Of a stretch of DNA of 64,000 nt, positions 11,340-22,176 are shown one piece after another (positions within the stretch are counted from its first letter, which is position 1; each line of letters opens with the position of its first letter). The translations under genes and the position numbers were made by a program. Origin of the DNA: Limonium bicolor (Eukaryota > Streptophyta > Magnoliopsida > Caryophyllales > Plumbaginaceae); NCBI GenBank assembly GCA_023374045.1, contig CM041782.1, positions 186,328,925 through 186,392,924 of the forward strand. Reading direction: 5' to 3'. Below the pieces are notes generated by a model, which saw only the letters and a program-made list of their open reading frames with translations, did no database searches and was not told the DNA's origin.

Positions 11340-12329
11340 GTATTTCTAAACCGTGTGAACCTATTATCGAGCAATGGATGATGTGAATGAGTGCTTGCAT
11401 GCCTTGATTGCCTAATTGAGTAGGAAAGAATTAGTAAGACTCACTAGTAAAAATTTAAACCACGTAGGAAGCTATAAGATATGCTTTCCTATCCCCTCAC
11501 CGCCCTCCCTGGAGGAAAACATTATCAAAGTACAAGAACCAGGGAACGAACAATGTAAGGTTATCCAACCAGGTTTGATATTACTCAAAGGATACCTAAC
11601 ACCAGAGACACAAATTGCAATCATTAGAAAATGTCAAGAATTGGGAGCAGGGCCAGGAGGGTTCTACACTCCAGAATTTCCAGGAGGATCAAAAATGAAG
11701 CTGAAAATGATGTGCTTAGGAAAGGATTGGAATCCTTACACAAAACCTACCAAGATACAAGAAATGGAGATGGAGCACAAGTACCAAAAATCCCAGAAGA
11801 ATTTTTACCAATTGTGGAACAAGCAGTTAATACAGCTCAACAACTAGAAGGAGATCCAGTTCCCAATCTAAGGGCTGATCTATGTATCATCAACTTCTAT
11901 GAAGAAGGAGGCCGTTTAGGACTACACCAGGACAATGATGAAACAAAAGGGTCCCTTGAACAGGGAATACCAGTATTATCTTTGTCAATTGGAGATGACG
12001 CAGAGTTCCTTTATGGCGAGCAGAAGCGTGTTGACCTTGCAAAGAAAATAATATTGAGTTCAGGAGATGTTTTGATAATGGGTGGAAAGTCAAGGTTGCT
12101 ATACCATGGAATTAAAAGGATTAAGCTAAACACAGCACCTTCGACAGTGATCAACACCACTCACATGAGACCAGGAAGATTAAGTTTAACCTTTAGAAAG
12201 TACTAGTGTTGTAATTGTTTTTGGACTCAGAAAGGAGATCATCTCATCAATGAAGCATTATTGTTTGTGAAAGTGAATGTCTTTAGACCTCATCATGTAT
12301 CAAGGTACTTACTCAGATTCTGTTATTAG
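11340..12329 (+). other. Candidate 990-bp intron containing the AlkB gene
   Basis: Donor CCCAG/GTATTTC and acceptor TGTTATTAG/GTTGTG, with a CTTAC branch-like motif about 20 bases upstream of the acceptor. Left exon phase is 1 and the right exon begins with two bases, so gag frame 2 joins pol frame 2. A stop in that frame at 12284-12286 and the AlkB stop at 12204-12206 would otherwise prevent gag-pol continuity. Family A has a donor-like AG/GT at the homologous point, also phase 1 (2990/2991 and 56560/56561). A second possible acceptor, TAG at 11421-11423, would expose AlkB. Inferred; no transcript evidence. Confidence 0.5.
11416..12206 (+). CDS. Captured AlkB-type 2OG/Fe(II) dioxygenase, ALKBH1-like, one frame break
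   Basis: AlkB enzymes oxidatively remove methyl groups from DNA or RNA bases using Fe(II) and 2-oxoglutarate. The N-terminal half (frame 1, from about 11560) has VIQPGLILLKGYL, GPGGFY and LKMMCLGKDW, the style of plant ALKBH1. Near 11745 the frame shifts by one base, consistent with a lost base in an ACAAAACC run. It then continues with NFYEEGGRLGLHQDNDE (iron ligands H at 11925 and D at 11931), SIGDDAEFLYG, SGDVLIMGGKSR, LLYHG (iron ligand H at 12105) and RPGRLSLTFRKY (2-oxoglutarate-binding arginines at 12177 and 12195), then a stop. The core is about 215 residues and uninterrupted by introns, suggesting capture through mRNA. No ATG opens the frame; it follows a stop at 11413, so it may depend on splicing. 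Position between gag and protease is unusual. Confidence 0.88.
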
Positions 12330-15300
12330 GTTGTGCTAAGGAGACGGAAGGTGCCTTAAGTATACTTACTGAGGAGGAGGCCAGCAAGGGCGGCTCGATT
12401 CTCACTGGTACCTTTCCGGTTAATGGAGTGGATGCTTAGTACTGTTCGACTCCGGAGCCTCACATACTTTCGTTTCGCCTTCGCTTGCGGGGAAGTTGGG
12501 GCTAGACGCTGTAGAGTTACCTAATTTTAAGGTGGCACTCCCGTCTAAGGAGAAGATCAGTTGCACTCGTCTTTATAGAGGAGCCACTATCCGCATTAAG
12601 GAGGAAGAATTTCCTATTGACCTTATTGAGTTCAGAGGTCTAGGATTCGATGTTATAGCCGGGATGGACTGGCTGGGGCGGCACAGAGGCCGCATTCTTT
12701 GTGCAGAGCGCAGACTGTTGCTTAAGAGCCCATCAGGAGTAACAGTATCTTACCGTCAGAGCCCTAGAGCGCCATCGATAAAAGTTATATCTGCTATGTC
12801 CATGTACAAGCACGTCAGGAAGCAGAAGGAGGTATATCTATGTTATGTTCAGAATGTAGAGCATGACCCTGATTTTGATCCAGCTATGCCAGTGGTGTCG
12901 GAATTTCCAGATATTTTTCCAAAGGAACTTCCAGGCTTACCGCCATCCAGAGAGGTAGAATTCTCCATCGAATTACTACCAGGTACCGGTCCCATAGCTA
13001 AGGCACCGTACCGTATGGCACCAGCAGAGATGGCTGAGCTGAAGGAGCAGCTGAAAGATTTATTGGACAAGGGATACATACGACCTAGCGTATCTCCTTG
13101 GGGAGCACCAGTTCTTTTTGTAAAGAAGAAGGATGGAAGCCTTCGTTTGTGTATTGATTACAGGGAGCTTAATGCAGTATCAGTGAAGAATAAATATCCA
13201 CTACCACGGATCGATGATTTGTTTGATCAGCTGAGAGGAGCAAAAGTGTTTTCGAAGATCGATTTGAGATCAGGCTACCATCAGATACCCATCAGGGAGC
13301 AAGACATAGAAAAGACAGCATTCAGAACACGGTATGGCCACTATGACTTTACAGTCATGCCTTTTGGCTTGTCAAATGCACCTGCAGTCTTCATGGATTT
13401 GATGAACAGATTATTCAGAGAGCAGTTGGATAAGACCGTGGTTGTATTCATCGATGACATCCTCATTTATTCAAAGTCTAAGGAAGAGCACGCGAGTCAC
13501 CTCCGACATGTACTTGAGATCTTAAGGGAGAACCAGCTTTATGCTAAGTTCTCCAAATGTGAGTTTTGGTTGGACAGAGTTTCCTTTTTAGGACATGTTA
13601 TCTCTGATGCTGGGATCGCAGTGGATCCGGCAAAGATAGAAGCAGTTCGCACTTGGCCTAGGCCAAAGACAGTTACGGACATCAGGAGTTTCCTTGGTTT
13701 AGCAGGATACTACAGAAGGTTTGTCAGAGACTTCTCCAAAATAGCCAAACCTATGACCAGCTTAATGAAGAAGGATGCACCTTTCATGGACTACTGAATG
13801 TGAGACCTCATTCGAGCTTCTGAAGAATGCCTTGACATCAGCACCAGTTTTGACTATACCTGAAGGCACAGAGGGTTATGAAGTTTACTGTGATGCATCA
13901 GGTAGGGGATTAGGGTGTGTACTCATGCAGAATGGGAAGGTAGTCGCCTACGCTTCCGACAGTTGAAGAAACATGAGGAAAACTATCCCACACATGACTT
14001 GGAGCTTGGAGCTATTGTTTTGCTTTGAAGATCTGGCGCCACTACCTGTATGGTGTCCAGATGACCGTATATTCGGATCACAAGAGTTTGAAGTATGTAT
14101 TCACCCAAAAGGAGTTAAACATGAGACAAAGAAGATGGGTTGAATTTCTTAAGGACTATGATATTGATTGCAGTACAAGGAAGGGAAAGCTAATGTTGTA
14201 GCAGACGCACTGAGTCGACGAGCACATTCCCTAAATGCCATTGTGGCTAGCTCGAGTCTTATGACGACATACGTAGAGCACAGCAGAGTGATCAGCGAAT
14301 GATGGAGATCAGTCAGAAGTTGTCTGACGGTACATTTGAAGGTGGGAAGTATGAGTTCCAGTTACATGATGATGGACTCATCAGATTGAAGGGGAGATTG
14401 TGTATTCCCAGAGACAGCACAGATATTAAGGAGCATATTCTTCGAGAGTCCCACACTTCTACCACATCTGTCCATCCAGGAGCTTCTAAGATGTACAAAG
14501 ATCTAAAGAGGTATTTCTGTGGAGTGGTATGAAGGGCGACGTGACAGAGTATGTGATTCGATGTCTCACTTGTCAGAAAGTGAAATTCGAACATAGACGA
14601 CCAGGAGGTATGGTACAGTCTATGCCAGTTCCAGAGTGGAAGTTTTATGATATCTCTATGGACTTCGTGGTGGGACTACCACCTACGAGAGGAGGACTTA
14701 ATATGATTTGGGTTGTTGTTGATCGACTGACTAAGGTTGCTAGGTTTATTCCGATGAAAGACACTTGGAAAGTGCCAAGTTAGCAGAGCTATTTGAGAAA
14801 GAGATTATCAGACATCATGGAGTTCCAAACTATTGTTTCAGATCGAGATACTAGATTTCTCTCACGATACTGGCGAGCTACTCGCGAGGCACTTGGCACT
14901 GAATTGAAGCTTAGCACAGCATTTCATCCTCAGACAGATGGTCAGTCAGAGAGGACTATTCAGACCTTAGAGGACATGCTACGAGCATGTGCCTTGGATT
15001 TCAGGGCAGCTGGATAGATAGATTACATCTCATCGAGTTTGCTTACAATAACAGCTATCACGCCTCTATACAGATGTCACCTTTTCAGGCTTTATATGGC
15101 AGACCATGCCGCACACCTTTGTGCTGGGACGAGTCTAGTGAGACCGTCATCATTGGGCCTGAGTACTTGGAGCAAGTCCAGGCAGAAGTTCAGCAGATCA
15201 GAAACAATATGAAAGCAGCACAGGACAGACAGAAATCATATGCTGATGAGAGGCGACGAGACCTTGAGTTCGCAGTTGGCGACCAGGTATTTCTACGAGT

Positions 15301-15697
15301 TTCACCCATGAAGGGTGTATTCAGATTTGGTCAGAAGGGCAAGCTAAGCCCGAAATTTGTAGGACCCTACGCTATCATAGAGCGGGTGGGCCTAGTGGCA
15401 TATCGACTTGATTTGCCAGCCGAGTTGGGCAAAGTACACAATGTTTTTCACGTGTCTCAGCTTAAGAAATACATGCCTCATCCTTCTCATGTTCTACAAC
15501 CAGAGACACTCTCTTTAGAACCAACAATGCGGTATGTGGAAACACCGCAAAGAATCTTAGATAGGAAGACACGAGAGACTCGAAACAAGTCTGTGAGCCT
15601 CGTGAAGGTTCTTTGGTCGAACCACGATGTGGAAGAGGCCACATGGGAACTCGAAGCTGATATGCGAGCGAAGTTTCCCTCATTATTTACCGACTAG
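12330..15697 (+). pseudogene. pol: Element B pol: protease, reverse transcriptase, RNase H, integrase, chromodomain
   Basis: Protease: LFDSGAS (DSG at 12448-12456). Reverse transcriptase: [10 protein letters not shown] (Asp 13261) and FIDDILIYS (Asp-Asp 13453-13458), within a long open stretch 12496-13797. RNase H: YCDAS (Asp 13892). Integrase: zinc module ending CLTC (14562-14573), then Asp 14661, Asp 14841 and Glu 14949 of the DD-E site. GPY/F module FVGPYAIIERVG is near 15355-15390. The C-terminal chromodomain, about 15550-15690, contains VLWSNHDVEEATWELE and ends at TAG 15695. The frame breaks near 12438, 13790, 13955, 14020, 14170, 14530, 14778, 14828 and 15004, each explicable by loss of one or two bases. 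All catalytic residues are present in their segments. Function: copying element RNA to DNA and integrating it; the chromodomain may steer to marked chromatin. Confidence 0.93.
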
Positions 15698-15710
15698 GCA
15701 CTTTAGTCTA

Positions 15711-15746
15711 GGGTACGGGGGCGTACCCCTTCTTTTTGGGGGGTAG
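15711..15746 (+). promoter_or_regulatory. Hairpin plus G-tract module 1 of element B (second polypurine-like site)
   Basis: Stem GGGTACG (15711-15717), loop GGGG, stem CGTACCC (15722-15728), then a T-rich spacer and GGGGGGTAG (15738-15746). The same architecture recurs at the true polypurine tract (16221-16254) and twice in each family A interior. It starts 13 bases after the pol stop. Confidence 0.6.
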
Positions 15747-15784
15747 AGCCTTTTTCATTTTTGAGTTTAGTGTGCACTTTGTTG

Positions 15785-15897
15785 CACCTTTGTGCATTGC
15801 ATTTGTTGCTTTTGTGCATTTCAGTTGTTGCACTTTTGTGCATTTCAGTTGTTGCACTTTTGTGCATTTCAGTTGTTGCACTTTTGTGCATTTCAGT
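15785..15897 (+). repeat. 25-bp tandem repeat in element B 3' region
   Basis: About four copies of TTTGTGCATTTCAGTTGTTG followed by CACTT, the first diverged and the last three nearly identical. Short open frames across it on both strands follow from the repeat and are not taken as genes. Confidence 0.85.
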
Positions 15898-16220
15898 GAC
15901 ACCTTGTCTTGTATGTGTTCTTGTGTAACACTGTGTTTGAATGTACCTTGTACTTCTACTTGATTGTGTGTACTTCATTACACTACAATGGAAATATTAT
16001 ATGCACTACGTTGCACCATTTGAAATGAAAAGTGATTGTGTTCACTACCTTGCTTTACACTGCAAGTATATGTTATGACATTCCAAGTATTTCTGTTGTA
16101 CTTGATATACACTATGAACTTAGGGATATAGAGACTTGGGACTTGATCCCTAAAAATTAGATTGAGTTGTGGATACTTAGTGGAACTTGATTCCCCCACA
16201 ACCTTATACTTTAAATATGA

Positions 16221-16256
16221 GACTTCGGGGCGAAGTCCTTTTTAAGGGGGGTAGAT
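16221..16256 (+). promoter_or_regulatory. Polypurine tract of element B with upstream hairpin
   Basis: Hairpin GACTTCG (16221-16227), loop GGG, CGAAGTC (16231-16237), then AAGGGGGGTAG (16244-16254) directly before the 3' LTR start at 16257. The purine run is the expected plus-strand primer; the hairpin is shared with family A. Confidence 0.85.
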
Positions 16257-19200
16257 TGAAATACCCCAAATCTAAATAATATTATTTAATCATTATTTAT
16301 TGGAATATAATCCAAATATAATCATTTCACGTACGCATGCAAACCCATGCATGAAAACGTTACGTAAAAACAGTCGTTTCACCATAAACGCTAAAACGCC
16401 TTAGAAGCATATGGTCAAACATGACCTTGTATGACCCTCTAATATTCAAACTAAATGGTCATACAATTATTATATGAATATACAATATATTCCCTAAGCT
16501 ATATTCAGTCAAATACGCAAAATGCTCGGGAGTGCTCACACCCGCTCCTTAAAGCACGAAAAGTCCGGAGGAGTGCCGAGGTGGCACGAACTCCTATAAA
16601 ATTAATTCCTAGAGTTCCTAACATCATTATTTATCATTCTAAAGAGAACCCACGAAGTGGTTTCTCAAAATTCAGCAAAAACCAAAGGAGGATTTCTTAG
16701 CGCTCCTTTTTGGCCCGGGAGTGTCCCGATGGCCCGTAAATTATGTCACGGGTTGATATAACCCCATATAACTCAATGTAACATCTTAGTATATGTTTAT
16801 TTACTATAATAAATGTTTACAAACACTTGGAACTCATAAGAACAATTGGTTTCCCAAAATTTCCTTAGAGCACAAAAACACACCTTCGGGTGTCACGAAA
16901 ATGCGTTTTACGCAATTACCTTGTAGTTTTTGACATGCCACGAATTGGTAATCTTAAAAAGGGTTAAAATGACCTTCTAAATCAGTTGGTGTGACTAGTC
17001 AACAAGGTCTCTATAGGGGCCGATTTTAAGGGCAAAAACTAGTATAAAATTTGCTTTAAAAATTTATAAAAGGCTTAAAACATGATGACTCATCATCCCA
17101 TGTGTTACATTACTTAATGCCAAAGTATGTAGGTCTCATTTGACCAGAGAGCTGTCGAAATTAGGTCATGGAACAAGGCCATGTGAGCTAGATACAAAAC
17201 AAATGCTAAAAGCAAAAAGTAGATTCCTTTTTCTTTTTGCCTTTTGATTTCTTAAGCAAGTAACCTTCCTTGCTTCTTCCTTGGCTCTTCATGGCCGGTT
17301 TTTGAACCCCATTCAGACCTCCATTTCGTGACTCCACATGAAGAAGAAGACAAGCCAAGTAGCATTGAAAAATCAAAGGAATATACTCACCTTTTCTTAC
17401 CTTGTCTTCTAGCCAAAATAATTGTCTTTCCAACTCTTGCTTAGTCACACCACATGGCCGGTTTTCATGCTGGAAAGGAGGCATTTATTGAGCCAATAAT
17501 CAAGGTAATAAACTAAGGAAAAAGAATTGTCAATGACATTAAAAATTGACAAAACAAATCAAATTCCAATTTGCTTCTTTCATTTACGTGAGCTAGGTCT
17601 CATTTCCCTCCTTGCACATTTCCTCCACGGTTTGGTAAGGCTCCCTCCTCTCTCTTCTAGCTTCATCTTCTTCCTTTGAAGCTCTTAAGTCCATTAATGG
17701 AGTTTTAACTTCTATCTTCATCTTTAAGGTAATTTCCTAGCATTTCTTGGCAAGTCTTGAAGCAAAACTCTTCCTAGCATATCAAGGTGGGTTCGGCCAC
17801 ATTTAGTTCTCCAAGGGGATTGTCCAAACCAACATTAAACCAAGGAGCATCTCAAGGTTATCTTAAGGTAGGTTTTAAAGCTTGGAAATCCTTAAAACAC
17901 ATTTTTGTGTGTAACCAAGTTCTACCTCTTCTAAGTCTCTTTTCTTCTTCATTTTGATGAAGGAAAACTTGTTCTTCATCTACCTTAGGAGTGGCGAATT
18001 TATAAGGAGAAAAGTCTAAGGTAAAGTCTTGTAAAACTACTTCCAAATCTACTTAAGATCTTTATTCAAGATCTAACTCCTAAACACCTTCACCTCTTGC
18101 ATAAAACCGAAGAGGAGCATCAAGTTTACCTAGGAGAAAGCTTGGAGATTCAAGAAGAAGTTCAAGCACTTAACCACCTTTGTTAAGAAGTAAGTTTACT
18201 AAGTAAATCTTATGTTATAAGCTTTGTTAAGCTTCTAAAAATTGTACAAAAATTATGTACACCTCCTAGGTTAATTAATACCGAAACTATTGGTTTTATA
18301 TGCCAAAAATATAATCTATAACATATATAGAAAATATTTACCTTAAGACACATTTTTGTGTCACAAAATTTATTTATGTTACAAATTAATTAAGGCCGAA
18401 ATGTCTTGGGCAAAAATGCTTATTTTGAGCTAAGAATAATATAAGACATTACAATAATTTATACATGAGTTATATGACTCATATGAATTTATGTACATTT
18501 ATTATGACATATAAATCCACTTTTATATACTATAGGTCACTAAATATGGCCGAATTACCTAAGTGTTAAATAGGTATTAATGACCTACTTAGGTATATAA
18601 ACTTATATCATAAAGTTTGTGGAGTTAAAAATATTTATTAGAGCTTAAATGGCTAATTAATTAAGTTATGTGGCTTAAGTATAATTTTTACAAAGTTTAG
18701 TGGGTTTAGTATAAAAACCGAGAGCTAAAGGGGTACTTAGTGTAATTATGAAATAATATAAGGTTAGAATTAAGTTTATGAATTTTAGATAATTTAAACA
18801 AGTGTTAAGATAACTTTTTATAAAGTTTTGGGCTATTATGTAATTTATAAAAGTTGATGAAAGTTTATAAAATTAGTGGGCGAATTCATAATTAAGAGAA
18901 TTATTAGTTCACTTTCGAAATTTTGAAGGATTAAATATTTAGCTTTAGATTATAAGTTATTAAGATACTAATATAAAGTTTTGGGGTGAAAATGTAATTA
19001 ATGGAAAGTTCAAGACCAAAGCCGAATTCTTTGGGGTTAGTTTGGTAATTTAAGAATTTATATATATATATATTCGGCATTTATGGAGAATTAAAATTAA
19101 AACTATAGTTTACATGACATTATGTAAAAGTTATAAGATTTTGTGGTTAGATTGTAATTATAAGAAATAAATTATTAAAGCCGAGAATTTAAGGGGCTAA

Positions 19201-21069
19201 GTTGTAATTTTTGAGAGTTATAATATTTAAAAGCTATATACCAAAATATTAGGGATGGCTTTGCAATTTAGCTAAATAAGAAGTTAAAACTCTATAATAT
19301 AAAGAGATTAGAATTTAATATAAAGTTTATGAATTATGTGGTTGTTTTGTAAATAACCGAAAATAAGAGTAAGAATTTAGATTAAAATAAATATAGGTCC
19401 TACATGGATATTTGGAGGAATTTAGAAGAAAGAATTTTGATTAAAGGAATTATGGAATTAAACTATGCTTACATGGTTATAAGGAATTAAAAGAAAACAA
19501 TAAATATTATTTATGGTTAAAAGGAGAATAATAAAGACTATAAGAATTTTATGTCTATGTATGACATAAATATAGTAAGAATTATAAGTTGTTATGTCAC
19601 CTAGACAAATAAAATAAACAACAAATGCAATAAACACATATATGTGCATTAAAGGATTTATAAATAAATCAAAAGGAATAACAAATAAGTTATACATAAA
19701 TCATGAGGTGATTAAAAGAAATAAACCTCACATGAAATAACAATATGAGATTTGTTAAAAGATCCAATAGAATTATTATATAAGGGTAACATAAATTAAC
19801 CCTCTCAGTTAATCCTATTCTAGGACTTTGTTTGACCAGACGTTGACCGGGAATCAAGAACAGTCTACGGTGAACGGTATGGGATTCTTGCAACCTGTTT
19901 TCTAACGGATTACACGGCTTGTGTGCTATCTGTTGTTTGAAATAACGACCAAGATAATTAATGTAAACTGTTGTTTTACTCTTGCACTGTGGTATTATTT
20001 TATGTGCGTGATGTTGCTGACTACAACGTGTATGTCCCACGCATACAAACACTACTATACCAGTGGATTAAATACCTGCGTTTCAGTATACCGAGGACTT
20101 GTACTCAAGTCTCTCACTAACTTCACTTTATAACAAACGTCATTATCCTAAACGTGATAATTGACAATACACATTGTGTTCTTGTTTAACGTCTTTATAT
20201 GACACTTAACTTATACTTCGAGATGAGGAGCCCAGTTGGATCTGGCCATGCATGCTACGGGAGTTGTACCTGTCTCAGGTCGTCTCCTACTACGTCGCGA
20301 CGGAACATTCAGTTGGGAGGAAGACTTTATTCCTTCCGGGATTCAAATGCCCTTCAGTTCGAGGAAGACTTTATTCCTCTAGTGGGTTCTTATTTCCCAC
20401 GCCATTCAGTTCAGGGTTTAACTACGTTATCCTGGGGTTTTTATACCCAACCTTTCTTATAACGAGGTCACTATACCTCCACTATTTCAGATATTCAGTT
20501 ATAATGTCAGTCCCATTGTGTGGACCGACTATCAGTAAAGAATTTCAGTTCAGCTAACTCGACCTTCTGTGTCTTGTTCTATGTGACATTATTGTCCTTG
20601 TATGGATACTTGTTATTATCAGACTATGCTTGTTTACAGCTTTATAAAAATGAACTGCATGTATTCGACAAAGTAGTTGGTGTGGCCCGGTAGACGATGG
20701 GCTGCACGTTTTCCATACCAGCATTGTTTGCTGAGCCCCTTTGGGGGCACCCCCATTTTTCAGGTACCTGAAGATTGAGAAGTTCACTACACTGAGTGTA
20801 GGTGGGGTAGACCAAGCTTTGGGAGTCTACTATTAGTTATTTGTTTATTTCAGTATAGTACTTTTGAGTTTGATTCCTAGTATCTCGGGTTGTATCTGTA
20901 TTCCAGACCGTGACATTTGAGGATTGTATTTGGACTTAGCCTTGTTGGTCACAAGGGTGGCCAACGGCATTGTAATACCGCCCGGTTGTTGTATTTATTT
21001 CCGCTGCAGTTGTATTTTATTGGGAGTGATCGCCGTTCAGTTTATTGGATTTCGGGTTGGGGTATTACA
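16257..21069 (+). mobile_element. Element B 3' LTR
   Basis: 4,813 bp, TGAAATACCCC...GGGGTATTACA, matching 5025-9865 throughout. Many differences are indels, for example AAATCTTATG here against AAATCTTTATG in the 5' copy, and ACTATTGG against ACTACTTGG. It contains no gene. Confidence 0.95.
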
Positions 21070-21103
21070 TCACCTATGTCCATACTATATCTATGAATAC
21101 GGT
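21070..21103 (+). repeat. 34-bp sliver of 43-bp satellite between B and C
   Basis: Begins with TCACC, the right-hand duplication of element B (21070-21074), and ends with ACGGT (21099-21103), the left-hand duplication of complex C. It is in register with the family A satellite, showing that two independent elements inserted in neighbouring satellite monomers. Confidence 0.9.
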
Positions 21104-21594
21104 TGTTATACCCAAAATTTCAACCCCCCCGGAAGAAAGTCTCTACTAATAGGCTAGTAGCAAGGGTTCCCAGTTCGATCGGCACATTTCAGAGTACTAG
21201 GGACAGCTTAGTCATCTCCAGGGGCATTTTCGTAATTTTTCAGGGCTCCTAAGCCCCCTATAGGCTTTCTCTCTCCTCCAAATAAGGGTCAAATCAATTC
21301 AAAATGCTTTGAAATTTTAACCCATGGTAAAGGATGACATTTGAAGCATAATGGCGTTGGAATTTTGATTTTTCGAATTTCCAATAATTTTCTAGCAATT
21401 TCTGATTGAATCTGACGGAAAATTGAATTTAAAAATATCCCAATATCCAAAAAATTCGATTCCACTTTAGAAAAATCAGAAATATCATCCTTTACCCATG
21501 TGTAAAATTTTAATCAAATTCCTTTTGGTAACCCTTGAGCTAAAACGTCGGTAAATCTCGGTTTTTACCGGATTTTTCTATCTTTAAGGAAGCC

Positions 21595-21602
21595 TATATA
21601 AG
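21595..21602 (+). promoter_or_regulatory. TATA box of complex C LTR1
   Basis: TATATAAG in the context AGCCTATATAAGGAACC, followed by an A/C-rich leader. LTRs 2 and 4 keep it; LTR3 reads AAGATATAAGG near 34768, having lost bases in the box. Confidence 0.65.
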
Positions 21603-21915
21603 GAACCTTATCCCGTGATCAAATCAGAACCTCAAGAACTCTAAGCAACCAGAAAACCTAGCCGTCTCATTCTCCTCACGTTTTTATACATCCAAGCACC
21701 AAAATCACATCAAAAATCTCTCGAAATCACCACCTAAACACACTTTTCAACTCCTAACACATCAACCATCATCAAACATCAACCAAACCACCTCCAAAAC
21801 GTGAAGAACATCATCAACAATCAACAACCAGAAGCCCGGGTCGAACTCAATCCGGAACCGGCATCATCGGAGCCTCCGAAGAATCCCAACGTGAAGAATC
21901 ATCTTGAATTCGAAG

Positions 21916-22118
21916 GTAAAACAGGTTACAATCCAACTTTTCTGATTCCCCACGACCTTATTAACTCTCTGTTAAATTTTGGGTTCAAACTAACCTTCGT
22001 AAGCTTCTGTATTGCTGTTTATTCAAGCTTCTGTCCAATAACTTGTTTACTAAGTTTCGTGCTTAATTCGTATTCGAATCGAAAACTTTCAATCACTAAC
22101 GACTTGTAAACCTTTCAG
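21916..22118 (+). other. Candidate leader intron inside complex C LTR
   Basis: Donor CGAAG/GTAAAACAGG, acceptor ACCTTTCAG/GC, and a CACTAAC branch-like motif about 18 bases upstream of the acceptor. The segment is AT-rich and lies downstream of the TATA box, so it would be in the transcript leader. Present in LTRs 1-4. Confidence 0.5.
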
Positions 22119-22176
22119 GCTACACACCCATAAAATTTGAGCTCAAAACACCCTCGGGAACCTTCTGAAAACCCCT

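Larger units (their letters stand above)
15698..16220 (+). other. Element B 3' untranslated region
   Basis: Noncoding stretch between the pol stop and the polypurine tract. It holds a hairpin plus G-tract module (15711-15746) and a 25-bp tandem repeat (15785-15897). The rest has no recognisable gene. Confidence 0.75.
5025..21069 (+). mobile_element. Element B: complete chromodomain Ty3/gypsy retrotransposon carrying an AlkB gene
   Basis: A 16,045-bp element with two LTRs (5025-9865 and 16257-21069), initiator-Met primer site, gag, AlkB-like gene, protease, reverse transcriptase, RNase H, integrase, chromodomain and polypurine tract, flanked by TCACC duplications. The order PR-RT-RH-INT and the chromodomain after the integrase GPY/F module place it among plant chromoviruses. 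The very long LTRs and gag/INT style fit the Tekay/Del branch. It sits inside family A's satellite. Its frames are interrupted by small indels that may be decay or assembly error. Confidence 0.95.

Noticed and set aside
11735..11760. Programmed ribosomal frameshift in the AlkB gene
   Set aside because: No canonical slippery heptamer is evident, and the break resembles the other small losses across the element.
15703..15978. 91-codon minus-strand frame with HKSATTEM-type repeats
   Set aside because: It is a shadow of the 25-bp tandem repeat in the element B 3' region.
21801..22109. 102-codon frame in the complex C LTR as a gene
   Set aside because: It begins with GTG rather than ATG and crosses a likely intron; similarity among units only reflects recent duplication.
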